Shown: in pieces, positions 15,651-24,584 of the stretch
How the letters are laid out: each line of letters opens with the position of its first letter
Numbering within the stretch: the first letter of the stretch is position 1
Source of the DNA: an uncultured Caldilineaceae bacterium
GTDB taxonomy: Bacteria; Chloroflexota; Anaerolineae; Caldilineales; Caldilineaceae
Assembly: GCA_951813625.1 (NCBI GenBank)
Contig: CATOTS010000002.1
Span: 1-64,000, forward strand
Length of the DNA: 64,000 nt
Direction of reading: 5' to 3'
Program-made: the position numbers and the translations under genes
Notes under the pieces: model-generated
The model's input: the letters and a program-made list of their open reading frames with translations, nothing else
What the model was told of the DNA's origin: nothing
The model's database searches: none

Positions 15651-16724
15651 CTAGTCGATCTCTTCCGGGCGTACCTCGCGCCCCTCCTGCGCGGACAGCT
15701 GTGCCGCGCGACAGAACTGAAGGATCGCCTTGCCTTCCTCGCCGTCCAGCGGTGACTGTCTCCACTGCGCGATGGCGTCGACAAAGTCCTGCACGCCGGC
15801 GACGAAGCTCGCGCCCCAGTCCGAGTCCACCTCGGGGAACCGCGTGGTCTTGCCGTCGCGGTACATTTCCAGCGCCGGCCTGTCGAGCAGCATCGAAGTG
15901 CAGCGATTGACCCAGATAAAGCCGCGCGAGCCGGTCAACTCGACCCACTCGTCCTCCGGGCGTCCGTACTTGTTGCGGACCAGAATGTCGTCCGAGGTCA
16001 TCGCTTCGTAGGACCCGTACTTTTCGGCATTGGCGTATTTCCAGATGACGACCGCCGGGCTGTCGAGCATCCACCCGTGTTGTATCGGGCGATTTGTGAT
16101 CCAGGCGAACACCTTTTCCACTGGGCCGAGGTACCACCGGGCAATAGAAAACAGATGGTAGCCGTAGTCGAGGATGACACGGCCGCCGCCGCCCTGGGCG
16201 GGGTCGAAGCGCCATACCCAGCGGCGGTAGGGTATCTGCCAGTCGGCGCCGGAGGTGCCCTGAACGCACTTGATGCGTATCGAGAGCGGCTCGCCGATTT
16301 CGCCGGCGTCGAGCAGTTCCTTTGCCTTCACCAGGGGAGGGTAGAAGCGGAAGTTTTCGAAAACGCGCATCTGTTTGCCCGCGCGCTGCGCCTTTGCGAT
16401 GAGGGCATCACACTCGGCAACTGTGATCGCCATAGGCTTTTGTATAGAGACGTGCTTGCCTGCCTCGAGCGCGGCGATGCCCATTTCGGCGTGAAGATGG
16501 TGGGGTGTGATCACCTCGACCGCGTCGATTTCGGGGTCGGCCAGAAGCTGGCGGTAGTCGGTGAAAGTCTTGTTGATACCCCAGTCGGAGGCGCGGCTGA
16601 GAAGAAGATCCTCGTCAACGTCGCAGATGGCGTGAAGCTCAGCAGAGGGGTTGTCCTGGTACCCGAGGAAATGGAGGTCGGTGATGGCGCCGGCGCCGAT
16701 GAAGCCGACGCGCAGCTTGCTCAT
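15651..16724 (-). CDS. Gfo/Idh/MocA-family oxidoreductase
   Basis: 357 residues. N-terminal Rossmann domain: VGFIGAGAITDLH near residue 10. The EKP motif appears as QKP (residues 95-97, HVSIQKPMAI), keeping the lysine and proline but not the glutamate. The C-terminal alpha/beta domain includes GGRVILDYGYHLFSIARWYLGP, with the substrate-side Asp and His pair. It oxidises a sugar or cyclitol alcohol with NAD(P) in the cytoplasm. The ATG overlaps the stop of the ThDP enzyme gene (ATGA at 16721-16724), so the two are probably made together and act on linked substrates. Substrate unknown. Confidence 0.92.
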   Translation of the reverse strand: MSKLRVGFIGAGAITDLHFLGYQDNPSAELHAICDVDEDLLLSRASDWGINKTFTDYRQLLADPEIDAVEVITPHHLHAEMGIAALEAGKHVSIQKPMAITVAECDALIAKAQRAGKQMRVFENFRFYPPLVKAKELLDAGEIGEPLSIRIKCVQGTSGADWQIPYRRWVWRFDPAQGGGGRVILDYGYHLFSIARWYLGPVEKVFAWITNRPIQHGWMLDSPAVVIWKYANAEKYGSYEAMTSDDILVRNKYGRPEDEWVELTGSRGFIWVNRCTSMLLDRPALEMYRDGKTTRFPEVDSDWGASFVAGVQDFVDAIAQWRQSPLDGEEGKAILQFCRAAQLSAQEGREVRPEEID

Positions 16725-18361
16725 TGCTCCGCCTCGAACATGCGCGCCGAGGGGTCGATCATTGGCCAGGGCAGGGTACCGGGAAGTTCGATCAGGGTTG
16801 TCCTATCTGCTTCGATCGCATTGGCAACTGCCGGGCCGAGCTGTTCGATCGAGTCCACGCGGCAGCCGTCAACGCCGAACGCGCTCGCCAACGCCATGAA
16901 GTCCGGGTTCACCACGTCGACCTCGTGCGCGGCGCCGTAGCGCACCTCCTGTTGCGGCCGCAGCACACCGTACGCGCTGTCGTTGAATACCAGCACCACG
17001 AGCGGCAGGTTGTATTGGACGGCCGCGGCCAGTTCCTGACAGTTGAACATGAAGCCGCCGTCGCCGCAGAGGACAACCACCGGACGCTCCGGCCGCGCAA
17101 TTTTCACGCCGATCGCGGCCGGCAGGCCAAAGCCCAGCGTGCAGAAGCCCCAGGGATAGATGAAAGAGCGCGGCTCGTAGGTGTCGATCAGGCGCCGGCA
17201 CCAGTAGGCCGCAACCGTCAGGTCGCTTACGAGGACCGCCTCGCGCGGCAGCGCGGCGCGAAGCGTGTGGACGAGCTCCACGCCTTCGGGGGCACGCGAC
17301 TGGCAGGAGCGCCAGATCTGCTGCCTGAGATCGGCGATATCGGTTGCCAAGCCACTCGGCTGCCTGCGCACATCCTGCAAACGCGCGTTGATCTGCTGCA
17401 GCGCAGCTCGTGCATCGCCGACGACAGCGGCAGTCGACGGATAGTTGCGGTCGATCTCTTCCGGGTCAATGTCGACATGAATCAGACAGTCCGGAAGCTG
17501 CAGAGCCCAGCGGTCGGTCTCCTCCTCCGTGAAGCGCGTGCCGACCGCCAGCATGAGGTCGCATTCGGCCAGAAAGGCTTGCGCGTCGGGGTACAGGAGC
17601 GCGTTGCCGGCGGCAAGCGGATGGTCATCGGGCAGAACGCCCTTGCCCAGCACCGTCGTGAAGACGGGGGCCTGCAAGCGTTCGGCCAGTTGCAGCAGTT
17701 CGGCGCTGGCGCCGCTGCCGACGGCGCCGCCGCCCGCCCATATGACCGGCCGCTGCGTGTCGCGCAGCAACTCCGCAGCAAGCTCAATCTGTCCTGGATC
17801 GGGGGCGAGACGCTGCAGTGTCGCCGCGGCGGGAAGAGATATTTCGCCGCTTTCGTCCAGGGTGTCGCAGGGAATCTCTACGGCGGTCGGCTGCGGCCGA
17901 CCGTTCAGCATCTGGGCAAAGGCCTCCCGCATCGTTTCGGGGATCGCCTCCACGGTGTCGGCGCGTGCCCGCCACTTCGTCACCGGCGCGAAGCTTCCCA
18001 GCTGGTCATGGCATTCGTGCAGATACCCCTTGTCGAGCCCGATGCCCGCGGCCGGAATCTGGCTGGCGACGCAGAGAACCGGGGACGAATCGCTGTAAGC
18101 GGTTCCGAGCGAGGCCAGCGTGTTGAGTGCGGCCGGGCCGGTCGTGCAGATGCAGACGCCGATTTTGCCAGTGGCGCGAGCGTAGCCGTCAGCCATGAAG
18201 GCCGCGCCCTGCTCATGGCGGGCGAGGATGTGGCGGATGCCGCCGGTTTGGCGCAGGGCATCGTAGATCGCCAGATTGTGGGTGCCTGGAATGCCGAACA
18301 CCGTGTCGACACCGTGTGCCGCCAGCGAGCGAACGACTGCTTCACCTCCGGTCATGCGCAT
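16721..18361 (-). CDS. Thiamine-diphosphate enzyme, acetolactate synthase-like
   Basis: 546 residues with the three ThDP-enzyme domains. PYR domain: catalytic E50 in ARHEQGAAFMADGYAR. Central domain: VIWAGGGAVGSGA. PP domain: CGDGGFMFNCQELAAAVQYN through VFNDSAYG, the GDG...N metal-diphosphate motif. Relatives condense or decarboxylate 2-oxo acids. The close link to a Gfo/Idh gene (4-bp overlap) points to a catabolic role rather than branched-chain amino-acid synthesis, and no regulatory subunit (IlvN) is present. The start at 18361 has AAGGA 7 bp upstream; a second ATG is two codons in. It is divergent from the SBP gene at 18833. Confidence 0.92.
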   Translation of the reverse strand: MRMTGGEAVVRSLAAHGVDTVFGIPGTHNLAIYDALRQTGGIRHILARHEQGAAFMADGYARATGKIGVCICTTGPAALNTLASLGTAYSDSSPVLCVASQIPAAGIGLDKGYLHECHDQLGSFAPVTKWRARADTVEAIPETMREAFAQMLNGRPQPTAVEIPCDTLDESGEISLPAAATLQRLAPDPGQIELAAELLRDTQRPVIWAGGGAVGSGASAELLQLAERLQAPVFTTVLGKGVLPDDHPLAAGNALLYPDAQAFLAECDLMLAVGTRFTEEETDRWALQLPDCLIHVDIDPEEIDRNYPSTAAVVGDARAALQQINARLQDVRRQPSGLATDIADLRQQIWRSCQSRAPEGVELVHTLRAALPREAVLVSDLTVAAYWCRRLIDTYEPRSFIYPWGFCTLGFGLPAAIGVKIARPERPVVVLCGDGGFMFNCQELAAAVQYNLPLVVLVFNDSAYGVLRPQQEVRYGAAHEVDVVNPDFMALASAFGVDGCRVDSIEQLGPAVANAIEADRTTLIELPGTLPWPMIDPSARMFEAEQ

Positions 18362-18542
18362 ACGAGATCCTTAACGTTTTTGGTTACTCGTGCACCAGGT
18401 TTGGCAAGGACAGGGAGCCTGCTGGACTGAGGGATCGGCAGAGACGCGGTGGCCTTCCTACGTGATGGTATCCTCAGTCGGCCGCTATCCAAGTCGATTC
18501 GAGGAGTAATGAGGTCGGGCCGTCTGGTGGGAGATCTGCTAA

Positions 18543-18572
18543 TTGACGTGTCTGGCAGAGTTACTATACAAT
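18543..18572 (+). promoter_or_regulatory. Candidate sigma-70 promoter for the SBP gene at 18833
   Basis: TTGACG (18543-18548) and TACAAT (18567-18572) are separated by 18 bp and each matches the consensus at five of six positions. It lies in the 471-bp divergent gap (18362-18832), which contains no gene that I can see, and faces the binding-protein gene about 260 bp away. Confidence 0.42.
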
Positions 18573-18832
18573 CGATTTGAATTGCCGCCGAGGTCGCAGA
18601 GGATGTGGTCGGTAGCAACTCGTGACAGTGTTGTCGCTATTCTAACACCGCGCTTTGCAAATTCATAACGGAAATCGCTCACCACGGCTGCCTCCAGGGG
18701 ATGTCTCGTCGTTTACTCTCTGAGGACCGCGGCACCTTTGGCTGAGTGTCCCTTCCGGGCAGGAGCGCGGCTCGTACAACCAGGCCAGTCGGGGCTTCCG
18801 CCTGGCGGATACAACACGCTAAGGGAGGAATC

Positions 18833-20410
18833 ATGATTCACAGAAGGGCATGGAGATTCGTCGCTTTTGTCGTCGTCCTGGCTGTGGCTCTGGCCGGCTG
18901 TGTGCCGGTTCAACCGGCCGCGATGGACGACGAGATGGCACCCAAAGAGGTCACGATCGCGGTCGGCATCGAGCCGGTCAGCCTCGACGCCTGGCGTTCG
19001 TTCGGTGAAACCGGTTCGGCGGGTTTCCGCAACGCGCTTGAGCAGTTGGTAGCCCGTGACTATGTCAACGGCGGCTTTCTGCCGATGCTGGCAACTTCGT
19101 GGGAGCGGTTGGACGACACTACGATTCGCTTTACCCTCCGCGAGGGCGTGACCTTCCACGACGGTTCGCCCTTGAACGCCGAAGGGGCCGCGATCAGCAT
19201 TAACCACACCTTTGATCCCGACAACGCCTTCGACCTGCTCGATTTTCTTGGCCCCATGAGCGCCGCGGCGGTGGATGAGTATACGCTCGATGTCTCGACG
19301 CCTGAGCCGGACCCGATCCTGCTCGGAAAGGTCGAGTGGGTAGCCATTTCGTCCGCCACGCAGCTGACCGAGGACCCGGACTCCTACCACTCGCAGATTA
19401 TCGGCACCGGACCTTACCAGTTCGTCGAGTGGCGCAAAGGCGAGTCGCTCACTTACGAAGCCAACCCCAACTGGTGGGGCCTTGACAATCCGGACGATGC
19501 CGGCGGCGCCCAGACCTTCCAGAAGGCCACCTACCGCTTCTTGCAGGAGTCCCAGGTGCGGGTCGCGGCTGTTCAGGCAGGCGAGGTCGACCTCGCCCAG
19601 TTCGTGACGCCGGAGCAGTGCCAGGCGCTCGACGCCGAGGACAACACCAGTTGCGTGTCGGCTCCTAGCGTGGAGACCATCTTCATCCGCATGGATACCA
19701 ACAGCCCGCTCCTGTCCGACAGGCGCGTGCGGCTGGCCTTCCAGATGGCAATCGACAAGGAGTCGATCGTCGACAACATCCTCGGCGGTGCTGCCACCGT
19801 CGCCGGACAGATCGTAAACTCTTCGGCTACCGGCCATGACCCGAGCCTGGAACCCTATCCCTTTGATCCGGACCAGGCGCGCGAGCTATTGGCCGCCGCG
19901 GCGGCAGACGGCGTGCCGACCGATATGGAGATAACTCTGGGCGCGCGTCACGCGGTCTTCCCCAGGTCCGATGAGGTGCTGCAGGCGGTGGAAGCGATGC
20001 TCGAGGAGGTCGGTTTCAGCGTTACGATCACCTTCTACGATCCGGAAGGCTTCGGCGAGGTGATGCTCGTCAACATTAAGGACGTGCCCGAGGACCGTAA
20101 CTTTGTTGCCATCCATCTGCACGGCAACGAGATTATGGATTACGCTTCCTCCTACCGCTTCTACTACTCCTGCGTGGGCATTCTCTCGGTTTATTGTAAC
20201 GAGGAAGCCGAAGCAGTGTGGTTGGAAGCGCTGCCGTTGTCGGGCGACGAGCGCGAAATGAAACTACAGGAGCTGAGCCGGATCGTGCACGAGGACGTCG
20301 CGATCGGGTATATCGGCCACGTGGACCTCTCCTACGGTGTTGGCAGCAGTCTCAACTGGGCGCCCAAGCTCGACCACCGCATCATCGTCAAGGAGATGAC
20401 GTCTAACTAA
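18833..20410 (+). CDS. ABC solute-binding lipoprotein, family 5, stand-alone
   Basis: 525 residues from MIHRRAWRFVAFVVVLAVALAGC, a Sec-type lipoprotein signal; AAGGGAGGAA lies just upstream of this ATG, so the longer frame from 18746 is rejected. Family-5 features are TIRFTLREGVTFHDGSPLNAEG at about 95-115, IGTGPYQFVEWRKGE, and RRVRLAFQMAIDKESIVD. Unlike the other SBPs here it uses Sec, not Tat. No permease gene follows; a large hairpin at 20488-20527 closes the unit, so it must either serve permeases encoded elsewhere or act as a sensor or scavenger. Ligand unknown, peptide or oligosaccharide likely. Confidence 0.92.
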   Translation: MIHRRAWRFVAFVVVLAVALAGCVPVQPAAMDDEMAPKEVTIAVGIEPVSLDAWRSFGETGSAGFRNALEQLVARDYVNGGFLPMLATSWERLDDTTIRFTLREGVTFHDGSPLNAEGAAISINHTFDPDNAFDLLDFLGPMSAAAVDEYTLDVSTPEPDPILLGKVEWVAISSATQLTEDPDSYHSQIIGTGPYQFVEWRKGESLTYEANPNWWGLDNPDDAGGAQTFQKATYRFLQESQVRVAAVQAGEVDLAQFVTPEQCQALDAEDNTSCVSAPSVETIFIRMDTNSPLLSDRRVRLAFQMAIDKESIVDNILGGAATVAGQIVNSSATGHDPSLEPYPFDPDQARELLAAAAADGVPTDMEITLGARHAVFPRSDEVLQAVEAMLEEVGFSVTITFYDPEGFGEVMLVNIKDVPEDRNFVAIHLHGNEIMDYASSYRFYYSCVGILSVYCNEEAEAVWLEALPLSGDEREMKLQELSRIVHEDVAIGYIGHVDLSYGVGSSLNWAPKLDHRIIVKEMTSN

Positions 20411-20487
20411 GTAGTGGTTGAAAGGATTTCGCGGGGCGTGGCGAAAGCAACGTGAACCACTCCCGACGATTCTGCTCTTTGATCTTT

Positions 20488-20527
20488 GACGGTCACCGCG
20501 GCGCTGTTGAAGGCGCCGCGGTCCGTC
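20488..20527 (+). terminator. Strong G+C-rich hairpin after the stand-alone SBP gene
   Basis: ACCGCGGCGC (20495-20504) pairs perfectly with GCGCCGCGGT (20513-20522) around an 8-nt loop, and GACGG/CCGTC extends the stem across a 2-nt bulge. There is no T-run after it, so classic intrinsic termination is uncertain. Position 78 bp past the stop codon supports a transcript-end role. Confidence 0.5.
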
Positions 20528-20605
20528 TGCGTTCGAGGGCAATTTGTTGATTGATAACGCGCGACAGCTTGGCCAGCTGCGAGCGCGACGCAGCGGAGAC
20601 GGGCA

Positions 20606-20818
20606 ATGAAAGAGAGCAGCCGGACGGGCATTGTGGTGGCGGGTGTGATTGGAGGTGCACTGCTGGGCGGTCTGTTCGCCTGGCTTTCCAGCGCCCGCAC
20701 CGAAGAGGGCGACGAGACTGTCAGAGAATCGATCGGTCCGACAGAGTATTTCCAGCTCGGGATCGGTATCCTGACTCTGGCGCGCCAATTTCAGTCGTTG
20801 CTCCAGCGCAAAATTTGA
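20606..20818 (+). CDS. Small single-pass membrane protein of unknown function
   Basis: 70 residues: a short charged start (MKESSRTG), one glycine-rich hydrophobic helix (IVVAGVIGGALLGGLFAWLSSA), then an acidic stretch (RTEEGDETVRES) and a second amphipathic segment ending QFQSLLQRKI. The glycine-zipper-like helix resembles small membrane proteins that oligomerise. It lies between the SBP gene and the FprA-type reductase, 56 bp before the latter, on the same strand. I do not recognise the family. Its coding status rests on composition and the clean start and stop. Confidence 0.6.
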   Translation: MKESSRTGIVVAGVIGGALLGGLFAWLSSARTEEGDETVRESIGPTEYFQLGIGILTLARQFQSLLQRKI

Positions 20819-20874
20819 GGCGCGTTGCTGCATAATTCGTTTAACGTGTGAACGATTCATAAAGGAATGCAGCC

Positions 20875-22356
20875 GTGATTCTAACAGGCGAACTCGGAAG
20901 CAGCAGCAGACCGGTGCGCATCGCCATAATTGGCGCCGGGCCGTCCGGCTTCTACGCGGCCGGCGCGCTCCTGCGGCAGAAAGATGCCCATGTCACAATC
21001 GACATGATCGACCGGCTTCCCACGCCCTATGGCCTCGTACGCTACGGGGTGGCTCCGGATCACCAGAAGATCAAGTCTGTTACCCGCATTTATGAGCGCA
21101 CGATGAAGGACAGCCGCGTGCGCTATTTTGGAAATGTCAATCTCGGCACGGACATTTCCCACACCGACCTCAGGGCGCACTACGATCAGATCATTTACGC
21201 GGTCGGCGCGCAATCGGACAGGAAGCTCGACATTCCCGGCGAGGATCTTGAGGGAAGTTTTTCCGCCACCGAGTTTGTGGCCTGGTACAACGGCCATCCC
21301 GACTTTCGTCATTTCGAATTCGACCTGACCGTAGAGAGCGTCGCAGTGATCGGCGTCGGCAACGTGGCGATGGACGTGACGCGTATTCTTGCCAAATCGG
21401 TTGACGAATTGAAGACGACCGACATCACGGACTATGCCCTTGAGGAGCTGCAAGAAAGCAAAGTCCGGCGTATTCACATTTTTGCGCGCCGGGGGCCGGC
21501 ACAGGCCAAGTTCACCAATCCGGAGATTAAGGAGTTGGGTGAGCTGGAGGTCGCCGACGTAATCGTCAACCCGGCCGACCTGGCGCTGGACGAGGCCAGC
21601 CGGGCCGAGCTGGCTGAGGACCGTACGGCACAGCGAAACATGGAGACGCTGCGTGAACTGGCCGAACGCGGCCCGACCGGCAAGCCAAAGCAGATCATCT
21701 TCCATTTTCTGCGTTCGCCCACCGAGATTTCCGGCACGGGTGGAACGGTCAGCGCGATGATGACCGAAAAGAACGCGCTGTACGCGACCGAGACCGGCTA
21801 TCTTTCCTGCCGCGGCACCGGCGCCTACAAGGAGTTTGACGCGGGCCTGGTTTTTCGTTCGATCGGATACCGCGGCGTGCCCATTCCCGGCGTCCCTTTC
21901 TACGATCGCTGGGGCATAATCCCGAACGTAAAGGGACGCGTTACCGCCGAGCACGGCGGCTCGGTCGTGCCGGGTGAATATACGGTCGGCTGGGCCAAAC
22001 GAGGCCCGACAGGCGTGATCGGCACCAACAAGCCGGATGCCGTCGAAACGGTTAATTTGATGATGGAGGACGTGATTTCGGGGGCCATAACGGCCGGTGC
22101 GGCCACGAGCGCGGTCGGAACCGCCGCCAATGGTCAGCAAAGTCCGCCGCCTGGCTCACATAACGGCCGCGTTGACGGCATCGTTGCGCTTCTGCGCGAG
22201 AGGGGCGCCGACTTCGTTTCCTTTGCCGACTGGCAGATTCTTGAGCAGATTGAGAATGAGCGCGGCGCGCAGCGGGGACAGCCGCGTGTGAAGATCACCG
22301 ACGTGGAAGAAATGCTGCGCCTGATCCGGACTGCCAAAGAAGGGGTTGCGCCGTAG
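20875..22356 (+). CDS. fprA: FAD-dependent ferredoxin/adrenodoxin-NADP reductase, FprA type
   Basis: 493 residues. FAD motif VRIAIIGAGPSGFYAAGALLR at about 14-34; then MIDRLPTPYGLVRYGVAPDH, the diagnostic FprA/adrenodoxin-reductase segment that binds FAD. NADP site VAVIGVGNVAMDVTRIL at about 157-173, followed by FARRGPAQAKFTNPE. The ending VGWAKRGPTGVIGTNKPDA is also characteristic. It moves electrons between NADPH and a ferredoxin, which may feed oxygenases such as the PhyH neighbours only indirectly, since those do not need a reductase. The C-terminus is about 40 residues longer than the core fold. GTG start at 20875 with AAAGGA about 8 bp upstream. Confidence 0.93.
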   Translation: MILTGELGSSSRPVRIAIIGAGPSGFYAAGALLRQKDAHVTIDMIDRLPTPYGLVRYGVAPDHQKIKSVTRIYERTMKDSRVRYFGNVNLGTDISHTDLRAHYDQIIYAVGAQSDRKLDIPGEDLEGSFSATEFVAWYNGHPDFRHFEFDLTVESVAVIGVGNVAMDVTRILAKSVDELKTTDITDYALEELQESKVRRIHIFARRGPAQAKFTNPEIKELGELEVADVIVNPADLALDEASRAELAEDRTAQRNMETLRELAERGPTGKPKQIIFHFLRSPTEISGTGGTVSAMMTEKNALYATETGYLSCRGTGAYKEFDAGLVFRSIGYRGVPIPGVPFYDRWGIIPNVKGRVTAEHGGSVVPGEYTVGWAKRGPTGVIGTNKPDAVETVNLMMEDVISGAITAGAATSAVGTAANGQQSPPPGSHNGRVDGIVALLRERGADFVSFADWQILEQIENERGAQRGQPRVKITDVEEMLRLIRTAKEGVAP

Positions 22357-22365
22357 TTGCTCCTC

Positions 22366-23871
22366 TCAGCCCCCTTCTTTCTTCTCCTCTTCCGCCTTGG
22401 GTTCGAGGAGTGCGTCCATCTCCTGCGTTTCCTCTTCGCCTTCCGGCGCTCCTTCTCGATCTGGCGCTGGACCCTCGTCGGTGAGGTTTGCAGCGTTCTC
22501 CGCGGAGTCTGCGATGTCGGCGTTGGCGTTCTCCAACGCCTCCTCGGCCCCCTCCTCTTCGGCAAGCGCCTGCTGTTCGTCTGATCCCGCCAGGTCGCCA
22601 TCCTCTTCGCCGTCTGGATCAAAGGGAAGAGAGACGGGAACGTGGGCGGGCAAGGCGGCTTCGATTTCTTCAGGGGCCGCCGCTCCCCAAAATGCGCTGA
22701 CCGATGAAAGCACCGGCAGTTCATCCAGACCGAGAGTCGTCTTCGTTTTTTTTGTCAATGACGTTCTCTTCACGAATTCTTCGGGGGCGGCTACGGTTTC
22801 GGGCTCCTGGTCGTCGGGCGCCTCGAGGAGCGCGTCGGATCCCTTGGGCAGTTTTTTCATTCTCTGGTAGAGCCGCGCCAGGGTCGGGCCGACCGCCTCC
22901 ATGGGCAGATGGCTGCGCAGCGGCGTATCCGATGATTCCCACAAGTCGGCCAGCTCTTCAAAGTCCCAGGTGGCGGAAAGCACGCTTTCGCTGCGGACGT
23001 TCGACGCCTCGACGAGGATTCCGCTGGAACGGGGCGTAAGCTCCTGCGGCGCCATCAGCGATGAACGGCCTACGAAAGGATCGCGCTGGCGGCGGCTGAA
23101 CTCGTTGTGACCGACGAGAAAGCTGATGGCTGCGAAGAGCTGGTTGTCCTGCATCCGTGCCAGAATGCCGGAGCGCAGTTTTTCGTAGAGCACGCGATCG
23201 TTGGCCGCGCCCTGGGCGATGAGCATCTCGGCGCCCTGAAAGGCGAGCAGCCGCCCCACCTCCGGAAACAGCAGGTCCCCACCCAGCATCAACCCGATCT
23301 GCCCGACGGGGGTGTGGATCACGTTCCACTCGTGGCCAGGCTGGGCCAGGTCTTCGTCTTCGGGATGGAGGACACGTTTGGCTTGATAACCCAGCCGGTC
23401 GCCGTCCGGCCCGTAGACGACGGCCAGATTGCGCAGAATCCCATCCACAGGATCCGGCAAATATCCGCTTGGCGCCACGAGGGTGACATCAAACTCGTGC
23501 GCAAGGCCGCCAAACAGGCCGTCGTATGCCTCCAGGACCGTTTCAGGCTGCGTTGTCAACAACGCGCCTGCCATTTGGCGAAAGTCCGAGTTGAACCAGC
23601 CGGAGAGCGCGCCGGAAAAACCGCCGCTGACCTTTTGCCACAGGCTGGACTGCCGCCGCCGCGCCAAGTCGGCCCGCTTGAGCAGATTCGCCTCGAGACC
23701 GCCGAGGAGCGGTGGAATGACCATCACCCCGGCCAGCTCCGGGAAAACCACCAGGCGGGCCCGTTTATTGACCGCCGCGCGCATGAACCGGCGCAAGTCC
23801 TCGCGGTATTCATCCAGCGTCTGAGGCAGACGCATCTTCTGCTGGATAGAGGAGACGATGAGCGTTTTCAC
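22366..23871 (-). CDS. Nitrilase-fold protein lacking the catalytic cysteine, with acidic C-terminal tail
   Basis: 501 residues. The first 290 or so follow the carbon-nitrogen hydrolase fold: E45 in VVFPELAG and K165 in GYQAKRVLHPED stand where the catalytic Glu and Lys belong. The nucleophile motif, usually G-x-x-x-C-x-D, reads GLMLGGDLLFPEVG, with glycine (G197) in place of cysteine. Hydrolysis by the usual mechanism is therefore unlikely; a binding or scaffold role is possible. From about residue 350 the chain becomes a low-complexity tail very rich in Glu, Asp and Ala (GEEDGDLAGSDEQQALAEEE). GTG start. It converges with fprA, only 9 bp between stops. Confidence 0.85.
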   Translation of the reverse strand: MKTLIVSSIQQKMRLPQTLDEYREDLRRFMRAAVNKRARLVVFPELAGVMVIPPLLGGLEANLLKRADLARRRQSSLWQKVSGGFSGALSGWFNSDFRQMAGALLTTQPETVLEAYDGLFGGLAHEFDVTLVAPSGYLPDPVDGILRNLAVVYGPDGDRLGYQAKRVLHPEDEDLAQPGHEWNVIHTPVGQIGLMLGGDLLFPEVGRLLAFQGAEMLIAQGAANDRVLYEKLRSGILARMQDNQLFAAISFLVGHNEFSRRQRDPFVGRSSLMAPQELTPRSSGILVEASNVRSESVLSATWDFEELADLWESSDTPLRSHLPMEAVGPTLARLYQRMKKLPKGSDALLEAPDDQEPETVAAPEEFVKRTSLTKKTKTTLGLDELPVLSSVSAFWGAAAPEEIEAALPAHVPVSLPFDPDGEEDGDLAGSDEQQALAEEEGAEEALENANADIADSAENAANLTDEGPAPDREGAPEGEEETQEMDALLEPKAEEEKKEGG

Positions 23872-24065
23872 AGGACGACGTCTGACAGTTCCCTTGTTTC
23901 AGTGAACGCCAATATTGCAATAGTGGGCGGCGGCATTTGCACTCTCATGTGGGAAGCATCTTCTTGCATGATACCATGAAGCGCTTTCGGGCCTTCACCG
24001 CGGCATGGGTTGTTCTGTCAAGTTTCCCACTTTGGCCGGACCTTTTCAGCAGTAATTTCAAATGC

Positions 24066-24584
24066 TCATATGGCGCTTAGGCGGGTAATCGTCAAATCGG
24101 AAAAGTTGCTGTTCCACGAAGCAATGTTGAAAACTGTACAGCTTTTGACTAGTGGGCGCGCCCAAGGAGCTGACTTCGGGCCGAATAAAGGCAGCATTCT
24201 TTGCAACGCATCTGTCCTACGACTGAGGTCAGCACTTGTCAGACTGGCCAACGCAATCAGGACAAGGTAATGAACTGGCTTATCGTCGGCTCTTCCCGCT
24301 GCCCATTCGTAGAGAAAGGAGTCCCGAAACTTGAGTTTGAGGTCTTCATCAAGCTGTCCACTACTGATTCCACTAATGAAGTCCTGCAAATTAATTGCCT
24401 TAACATTTGGATTTTGGGGGTCCTTGAACTCGATGAACAGATAACAGTTGTGGCGTTCAATTATGAAATCGACGGCCTTCATGCAGTGGCTCAAGCCACG
24501 GCTGGAATCGTCAAACTTCCTTGCTCCAACTGCGCCAACGATCGTGAGCTGTAGATCGCCCTCCAAAAGCGTCAAATTCGTCAA
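24066..24584 (-). CDS. Putative PD-(D/E)XK nuclease partner of an AAA ATPase
   Basis: 172 residues starting at a TTG that overlaps the ATPase stop (TTGA). The region KAVDFIIERHNCYLFIEFKDP has D39, then E52-F-K54, matching the spacing and hydrophobic setting of a PD-(D/E)XK nuclease core (D...ExK on a beta strand). The remainder, YLVLIALASLTSADLSRRTD onward, looks helical and alpha/beta but has no named family that I recognise. Low G+C and a rather weak start suggest recent acquisition with the ATPase. The nuclease reading comes from the motif alone. An alternative is a non-catalytic subunit of an ATPase complex. Confidence 0.68.
   Translation of the reverse strand: MTNLTLLEGDLQLTIVGAVGARKFDDSSRGLSHCMKAVDFIIERHNCYLFIEFKDPQNPNVKAINLQDFISGISSGQLDEDLKLKFRDSFLYEWAAGRADDKPVHYLVLIALASLTSADLSRRTDALQRMLPLFGPKSAPWARPLVKSCTVFNIASWNSNFSDLTITRLSAI

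Noticed and set aside
20488..20527. Strong hairpins treated as classic intrinsic terminators
   Set aside because: None of the large stems here is followed by a clear T-run, so they are listed as hairpins or probable transcript ends only.
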